A stretch of 64,000 nt of DNA from an uncultured bacterium. Its GTDB lineage: Bacteria > Nitrospirota > Thermodesulfovibrionia > Thermodesulfovibrionales > Thermodesulfovibrionaceae. Under the pieces are notes generated by a model that made no database searches, was not told the DNA's origin, and saw only the letters and a list, made by a program, of their open reading frames with translations. Positions 59,838 to 64,000 of the stretch are shown one piece after another; positions within the stretch are counted from its first letter, which is position 1, and every line of letters starts with the position of its first letter. The stretch is taken from positions 1 to 64,000 of the forward strand of contig CALLBR010000017.1 of the NCBI GenBank assembly GCA_937998865.1, given 5' to 3'. The position numbers and the translations under genes are program-made.

Positions 59838-60254
59838 ATGAGGAAAATTATAGCATTAGTAATGGCAATGGTGTTTGCTCTTACAGTATCAGTTGCCTTT
59901 GCTCAACAGCCTGCTGCAAAGCCAGCTGAGCCTGCTAAGCCAGCTGAACCTGCCAAGAAGGCTGAGCCTGCTAAAAAAGAAAAAGTAAGACAAATTACTG
60001 GTGACATTACAGCCATTGATACCGTTGGCAAATCAATCACAGTAAAGAGCAAAAAGCAAGAACTCACAATCGCAGTAACAGATGAGCAAATTAAGGACGT
60101 AAAAGCAGGTGACAAGGTTGTAGTAAAATACACTGAGAAAGATGGCAAACTTTCAGCAAAAAGCGTAAAGAAAGTTGCAGCAAAGGCTGAGAAAAAAGGC
60201 GAAGTAAAGAAAGAAGAAAAGAAAGCTGAAAAACCTGCTGAAAAGAAACAGTAA
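59838..60254 (+). CDS. Secreted Ala/Pro/Lys-rich protein with a small beta domain
   Basis: 138 residues. A clear Sec signal peptide (1-22, cleavage after AFA) leads to a PAKPAEPAK-type repeat (about 24-48), a beta domain (about 49-112: ITGDITAIDTVGKSITVKSK, VTDEQIKDVKAGDKVVVKY) and a Lys/Glu-rich tail (113-138) with KKAEK repeats. The beta domain resembles DUF5666-like OB/beta-barrel modules and the insert in the YeiH-like transporter. It should be abundant, flexible and basic in the periplasm. AAAGGAGGTG precedes the start. A sigma-54-like promoter lies upstream and a terminator follows. Function unknown; possible periplasmic stress or metal-binding protein. Confidence 0.8.
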   Translation: MRKIIALVMAMVFALTVSVAFAQQPAAKPAEPAKPAEPAKKAEPAKKEKVRQITGDITAIDTVGKSITVKSKKQELTIAVTDEQIKDVKAGDKVVVKYTEKDGKLSAKSVKKVAAKAEKKGEVKKEEKKAEKPAEKKQ

Positions 60255-60270
60255 GCTTTAGTGTCTTTTT

Positions 60271-60296
60271 AGGGTGGAGAAACTATTCTCCACCCT
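60271..60296. terminator. Bidirectional terminator after the secreted protein
   Basis: Perfect 10-bp stem AGGGTGGAGA (60271-60280) / TCTCCACCCT (60287-60296) with a 6-base loop, in the gap between two convergent genes; ATTTATT follows on the plus strand and a T run (TTTTT, 60266-60270) precedes, which reads as A on the minus strand. Confidence 0.8.
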
Positions 60297-60305
60297 ATTT
60301 ATTAT

Positions 60306-60695
60306 CTAAATTTCAATTCCTCTTTTTCTTAATTCTTCTAATTTCTTCTCTCTACAATTTTTACATCTAAACTCTGGCTTAGGATCATTTAGTCTGTCAT
60401 AATTTTTTGTCTTAACCACTCTGTATCCTTCGCATATGACTCCACAATCAGCACAGACCACATTTTCTTTTATTTGCCACAGAGGATAAAAGGCTGGAAT
60501 TTTGAAATGAGATTTAAATATTGCTTTGTCTACAAACCAGAAAACATTAGCCAGCAAAAACTGATTAAGCAAAAAGGCAGGTATAGTATGAATTTTAAAA
60601 TAATCGCTTAACAAGAATTGTAAAAGGGCTCCTGCAATTCCAGAAAGAACAATCCATCTACCAAAAACATAAACAAACCATGTTTTCATGTTCAA
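60306..60695 (-). CDS. Membrane protein with cytoplasmic zinc-ribbon tail, unknown function
   Basis: 129 residues. Two hydrophobic helices (about 8-30 and 38-58) are followed by a soluble tail with VVCADCGVICEGYRV and EFRCKNCREKK: two CxxC pairs that should hold a zinc or other metal. It resembles small GtrA-like membrane proteins in the first half (FLLNQFLLANVFWFVDKAIF). It starts in a 4-nt overlap with the ChrB_N-like gene, so they are co-translated. Substrate and role not recognised. Confidence 0.65.
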   Translation of the reverse strand: MNMKTWFVYVFGRWIVLSGIAGALLQFLLSDYFKIHTIPAFLLNQFLLANVFWFVDKAIFKSHFKIPAFYPLWQIKENVVCADCGVICEGYRVVKTKNYDRLNDPKPEFRCKNCREKKLEELRKRGIEI

Positions 60696-61222
60696 TCCTC
60701 CTTAGATTTAAGTTTATATACTTTTTTGGAGAATTCTTCAAAAAGTTTTGTGCATTTTTTAAGCTTTTCAATTGCCTCTTTTTTAAGGGGAGCATTCACA
60801 AAATCTCTTTTTTCTACTTTTTTAAACCATTTTTTTAATTTTTCAAGTTCTTCTTCATTTTCCTCAATCTCCGCAAAAATAAAGTTTTGTCTTTCAATCT
60901 CATTGGATATTTCCTCGAAAAAATCTTCACATTTGTTAATTATCTCTCTGTACTCTTTGTTTCTGGCATCTTTAAATACATTAATAATCTTTTTCTCGTC
61001 ATCACTGTTTAAAATTTTTCCTTCCAGTAAAAAAACCTCTCCGCCATAATTTTCTATTATTTCACGAAGGCTTTGAGCTTTATCTAATATTTCCTTTGAA
61101 TAAGGCAGAATCCAAACAGTCTGATAATTTATAGCACCAAGCTTTTTTAATTCTCTCCAAACAAAAACCCTTGCCCGAGAAGGATTTGAAGGCACTGTAT
61201 ATGAAATAAAAAGCCATTTCAT
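60692..61222 (-). CDS. ChrB N-terminal-domain-like protein
   Basis: 176 residues. The start WLFISYTVPSNPSRARVFVWRELKKLGA with YQTVWILPYSKE matches the N-terminal domain of the chromate-resistance regulator ChrB ('VPSEPSR.RV..WR.L..LGA'). The C-terminal domain of ChrB is absent; instead a long charged helical region follows (about 60-176, rich in Lys/Glu). Stand-alone ChrB_N proteins occur widely and their function is unclear. No chromate transporter ChrA is here, but an MFS carrier lies 7 nt upstream in the same operon, so a resistance or efflux role is possible. Confidence 0.72.
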   Translation of the reverse strand: MKWLFISYTVPSNPSRARVFVWRELKKLGAINYQTVWILPYSKEILDKAQSLREIIENYGGEVFLLEGKILNSDDEKKIINVFKDARNKEYREIINKCEDFFEEISNEIERQNFIFAEIEENEEELEKLKKWFKKVEKRDFVNAPLKKEAIEKLKKCTKLFEEFSKKVYKLKSKED

Positions 61223-61229
61223 TTAATTT

Positions 61230-62378
61230 TTAGTGTAACATTTTTCTTAATTTCATAAGAAATGGTATGGCTGCAAGCTGTAAAATCACTGAAAAAGATA
61301 TTAAAGCCAAAATTGAGAAATCATACAAAGCACCTAATAGGATACTACCTAAAAACCAAAATAATCCATATCCTGTATTGAAGACTCCATAACCAACACC
61401 TCTCTTTTCTTTTGGCACTAAAAGACAAACAGCTGCCCTCATTATAGATTCTTGAGCGCCCATTCCTATTCCCCATAAAATCATACCTAAGAGGGAAGAA
61501 TAAAACCCTCCTAAAAAACATAAAGGTGCAAATCCTGCTGAGACAATTATAGAGATAATCAGCACTGATAAACCCTTTCTATCAAATAAATATCCAAAAA
61601 TTAAGGCTGCCAATGCATCAACTCCCATAGCTATAGCATAAAAAACTGGTATCCATTGCTCACTTACGGTGGCTACTTTTTTAAAATGATAGGCAATAAG
61701 AGGAAAATCAGCATATCCAGCACCATTTAAAGCAACAGCAAATAAATACAGCCAGTAGATCTTGCTTAAACCCTTTGTTTCAAGCTGAATCTTTGTTAAC
61801 TCTAAATCCTTTGGAGACGGATAAAGAAACTTTGCAAAGAAAAGAATTGCCAGAGTAATTACTGCAGGTATAAGTAATACACCAAAGGCTTCTTTGTATC
61901 CTCCATGAAAATAAAAAACCCCAGCCACAATCAAAGGACCAATCATCGCACCAATCTGATCCATTGCTTCATGAAGACCAAATCCCCAACCACGACCAAT
62001 CTGGACTGTAGCATGACTTAACATGGCATCCCTGGAAGGAGTTCTTATTGCCTTTCCAATTCTTTCTGCCATAATTAACAAGGCTGCCAGTTGCCACTGC
62101 CCAACTAAAGCAAGGGCTGGAACACTGAAAAGATTAATTACATAGCCAGTGATTGTTATGCTCCAGTATTTACCTGTTTTGTCAGCAAGCCAGCCTGAAA
62201 AGAGTCTTAAAGCATATCCTAAAAACTCACCAAGACCTGCTATGAATCCCACCACAGTAGCACTTGCTCCAAGAAATGCAAGATAGGGACCAGTTATACT
62301 TCTTGCTGCCTCATAAGTCATATCAGAAAAAAGACTTACAAAACCAAGTAAAACAATAAATAATGTTGCTGGCTTCAT
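61230..62378 (-). CDS. Major facilitator superfamily transporter
   Basis: 382 residues, about twelve helices. The MFS loop 2-3 motif is SGWLADKTGKYWSIT (G-x-x-x-D-[RK]-x-G), with a second-half copy FGYLFDRKGLSVLI; GRGWGFGLHEAMDQIGAMIGPL is characteristic of a bacterial MFS group of unknown substrate. It exports or imports a small solute across the inner membrane. It heads the MFS-ChrB_N-zinc-ribbon unit. Confidence 0.87.
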   Translation of the reverse strand: MKPATLFIVLLGFVSLFSDMTYEAARSITGPYLAFLGASATVVGFIAGLGEFLGYALRLFSGWLADKTGKYWSITITGYVINLFSVPALALVGQWQLAALLIMAERIGKAIRTPSRDAMLSHATVQIGRGWGFGLHEAMDQIGAMIGPLIVAGVFYFHGGYKEAFGVLLIPAVITLAILFFAKFLYPSPKDLELTKIQLETKGLSKIYWLYLFAVALNGAGYADFPLIAYHFKKVATVSEQWIPVFYAIAMGVDALAALIFGYLFDRKGLSVLIISIIVSAGFAPLCFLGGFYSSLLGMILWGIGMGAQESIMRAAVCLLVPKEKRGVGYGVFNTGYGLFWFLGSILLGALYDFSILALISFSVILQLAAIPFLMKLRKMLH

Positions 62379-62414
62379 ACTAAGTACTTTCTCCTTTACT
62401 TTTTTCTAAAAGTC

Positions 62415-63260
62415 TTATTTTACTAAAAGAACCGATCGATCACTATACTCCAAAACTCTTTGTGAAACACTTCCCAGTAAAATTTCTTTAACGAACCCTT
62501 TGCCATGAGAACCCATTAAAATTAGCGTAGCATTCTCCTCAGATGCCATCCTTATAATCTCTTTATAAGGCTTACCATGAATTAAATAGGATTTGACAGT
62601 AAAACCAATTTTTTCAATTTCTTTTTTTAAAGAGTCCAGTTTTTCCATATTGTCCTTTTTTTTCTCTTCTATCACATGAAGAATGACAACTTCTCTTGCT
62701 CCTGCATTATATAAAAAAGGTAAAAACCCTTTTGCCCTCTCTGAATGTTCTGACCAGTCAGTGGCATAAAGGATTTTTCTGAAAAGATTTAGACAGAATT
62801 GTTCAATGGGTTTACCTTCTATCATCTTAATTGTATGATATTTTACCACTAATAGGGAGAAAGGAGATTTTTTTATAACTCCATCAGTAGTAGAACCAAT
62901 GAATAATTCTTCAATCTTGTGTCTTTTATGTCTTCCTGTCACAACAAGAGATACATTTTCAATCTGTGCCTCTTTAATAATCTCATTTACCACATTGCCA
63001 AAGGATATTTTTTCTTTTACTGCTAATCCCATTGATTTCAGATAATTTACGAATTCCTGCATTTTATTATTTGCTAAGCTTTTAATCTGTTCCATATCCA
63101 CAGGAAGTCCAGATTCTTTTGCAAGGTAAATAGCATCTTCATCTATAACATAAAGCAATACAATATCTTTCAATCCCGCTGATTTTAGACATACAAGGCT
63201 TTTTAATATAGGGAAAGTAAACTCGTCAAATTTTGTGGGGAAAAGAATTTTTGAAAACAT
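62415..63260 (-). CDS. Tandem universal stress protein
   Basis: 281 residues with two UspA domains. Domain 1 (1-145) has VVTGRHKRHKIEELFIGSTTD; domain 2 (about 152-281) has KILYATDWSEHSERAKGFLP and LMGSHGKGFVKEILLGSVS, where the Gx2Gx9GS nucleotide motif is complete in the second but altered in the first (GRHKRHKIEELFIGS). So ATP binding is most likely in domain 2. Cytoplasmic. It follows the Pit-type transporter by 17 nt on the same strand, so it is in its operon. Confidence 0.92.
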   Translation of the reverse strand: MFSKILFPTKFDEFTFPILKSLVCLKSAGLKDIVLLYVIDEDAIYLAKESGLPVDMEQIKSLANNKMQEFVNYLKSMGLAVKEKISFGNVVNEIIKEAQIENVSLVVTGRHKRHKIEELFIGSTTDGVIKKSPFSLLVVKYHTIKMIEGKPIEQFCLNLFRKILYATDWSEHSERAKGFLPFLYNAGAREVVILHVIEEKKKDNMEKLDSLKKEIEKIGFTVKSYLIHGKPYKEIIRMASEENATLILMGSHGKGFVKEILLGSVSQRVLEYSDRSVLLVK

Positions 63261-63277
63261 TTTAATACCTCCTCTTT

Positions 63278-64000
63278 TTATTTAGCTCCTAATAACCATG
63301 CAAAAAGTTTGTATAAAAAATAGGCAGTAAATCCTGAAACTATAAGGGAGACAAACCAATTTATAACTATTTCCTTTACAACTTTAATCTGAATATATTT
63401 AACTCCTCTTGCCAGTCCTGCACCGCCAATTGCTCCTACTATTGCTTGGTTCATAGATGTAGGATAACCTAACAAAGCAGCAATATATGCTGTAGTTGCT
63501 TGACCAAGTTGTGCTCCTATGGCACTGTTAATTTCAAGTTGAACAATATGAAGCCCTACTTTTTCAAGAAGGGGTCTACCCCATGTTAATGCACCTATGG
63601 CAACAACAACTCCACCTATGAATCCTGCAAATAAAAGAGATTTTAATACTCCACTTCCATATAGAACACTAACAGCAAGCCCACTGTTATTAGCTCCTAA
63701 TGTAAAAGATGCATAGCAGCAGGCAATAATAAGAACAAATTTTTTGAATGTTTCTAATTTTTTTGCATTAACTCCTCCTATTGTTTTAGTAAAAATAAAA
63801 CCTAGAATGCATCCTACTAATGGAGTTCCTACCCATGTAATTGCAAGAGGTAACATAGTATGCTTCCAAGAAATAGGAGCATCTATGGCTAAACCAACTC
63901 CCACAATTGAAAAACAGGCTAATTGAGCTGTGGATATGGGAAGTTTAAGCCAGGTATTAACAGCAGTAACTAAAGCTGCATTAAGCATCATTATCATTGC
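63278..64000 (-). CDS. Pit-family inorganic anion (phosphate/sulfate) transporter, C-terminal part (partial)
   Basis: At least 241 residues, in frame to the right edge; the N-terminus lies outside the window. The second Pit repeat is seen: ISTAQLACFSIVGVGLAI, GANNSGLAVSVLYGSG (the GAND-type motif) and YPTSMNQAIVGAIGGAG. Pit proteins carry metal phosphate with a proton; related ones in sulfate users take sulfate, so the substrate is not settled. If phosphate, this is the third phosphate transporter here, the low-affinity one next to the two Pst sets. It is co-transcribed with the tandem Usp gene. Confidence 0.88.
   Translation of the reverse strand, partial: AMIMMLNAALVTAVNTWLKLPISTAQLACFSIVGVGLAIDAPISWKHTMLPLAITWVGTPLVGCILGFIFTKTIGGVNAKKLETFKKFVLIIACCYASFTLGANNSGLAVSVLYGSGVLKSLLFAGFIGGVVVAIGALTWGRPLLEKVGLHIVQLEINSAIGAQLGQATTAYIAALLGYPTSMNQAIVGAIGGAGLARGVKYIQIKVVKEIVINWFVSLIVSGFTAYFLYKLFAWLLGAK

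Noticed and set aside
60726-61049. 107-codon plus-strand ORF opposite the ChrB_N-like gene
   Set aside because: Low-complexity Ser/Phe-rich antisense frame caused by the Lys/Glu-rich gene on the other strand.

Overview
The window looks like a chromosomal segment of an AT-rich, motile, anaerobic, diderm bacterium. It most resembles a thermophilic Nitrospirota such as Thermodesulfovibrio; this is inferred from gene content and style, not from a database search. The supporting evidence is flagella with glycosylated flagellin, a menaquinone methyltransferase, heptose kinase and Lgt (an outer membrane with lipoproteins), a two-gene SufCB Fe-S system, an anaerobe-type oxygen-defence operon, and a multihaem respiratory protein. 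No rRNA, tRNA, CRISPR array, phage or insertion sequence was recognised.

Layout. (1) 1-6.3 kb: the end of pseudaminate synthase and the Maf flagellin glycosyltransferase, then on the minus strand a flagellar block: flagellin, FlaG, FliD, FliS and a small FliT-like ORF. The flagellin gene has a sigma-28-type promoter and a folded leader. (2) 6.4-9.9 kb: ftsK, uppP and a gap holding a decayed palindromic repeat. (3) 9.8-12.6 kb: oxygen/peroxide defence, with a PerR repressor fused to a rubredoxin-like knuckle, a bacterioferritin-like protein, a flavodiiron protein and rubrerythrin. (4) 12.6-19.9 kb: an FMN flavoprotein, radical-SAM/SPASM protein, SufC, SufB, an SPL-type radical-SAM protein, MenG, a broken MASE3-PAS sensor gene, lgt, an SspB-like protein and an unknown. 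(5) 19.9-30.7 kb: a phosphate-starvation region with phoU, pstSCAB, a second pstS, a receiver-only regulator, a mini-receiver, a phosphoesterase, Tat-type alkaline phosphatase, a GT21-type glycosyltransferase and a PHP phosphoesterase. (6) 31.2-38.5 kb: yajC-secD-secF-recJ-panB-tyrS-aroD. (7) 38.5-42.2 kb: an overlapping operon EAL, CBS-GGDEF, histidine kinase and GH1 glycosidase. (8) 42.5-51 kb: a YeiH-like transporter with two foreign insertions, a 56-residue membrane protein, a bd-oxidase-like two-subunit complex whose large subunit carries eight haem-c motifs, and a second pstCAB. (9) 51-56.9 kb: a tight minus-strand operon yggS-proC-yggT-divIVA-hisS-rfaE-PP-loop ATPase-lipoprotein. (10) 56.9-64 kb: a sensor kinase with a sigma-54 activator, a small secreted protein, a ChrB_N-like protein, an MFS carrier, a tandem Usp protein and the end of a Pit transporter.

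How it fits together. The strongest regulatory signal is a repeated 11-bp-period array of TTAACA/GTAACA-type units (Pho-box-like). It lies upstream of pstS1/pstS2, the second pstCAB, the PHP-GT21-phosphatase operon, the receiver gene and the EAL/GGDEF/kinase/GH1 operon. In three of these the last unit is followed by exactly 10 nt and a good -10 box, and a fourth (the receiver gene) fits the same spacing with a weaker hexamer. This suggests one PhoB-type regulon linking phosphate uptake, phosphate scavenging, glycolipid synthesis and c-di-GMP signalling. Several promoters place the start site at or within a few bases of the start codon, so leaderless transcripts appear common.

The most novel protein-level candidates are the bd-like/octahaem fusion with its partner, the PerR-rubredoxin fusion, and the YeiH-like transporter that shares a periplasmic beta domain and a sigma-54-like promoter with a small secreted protein.
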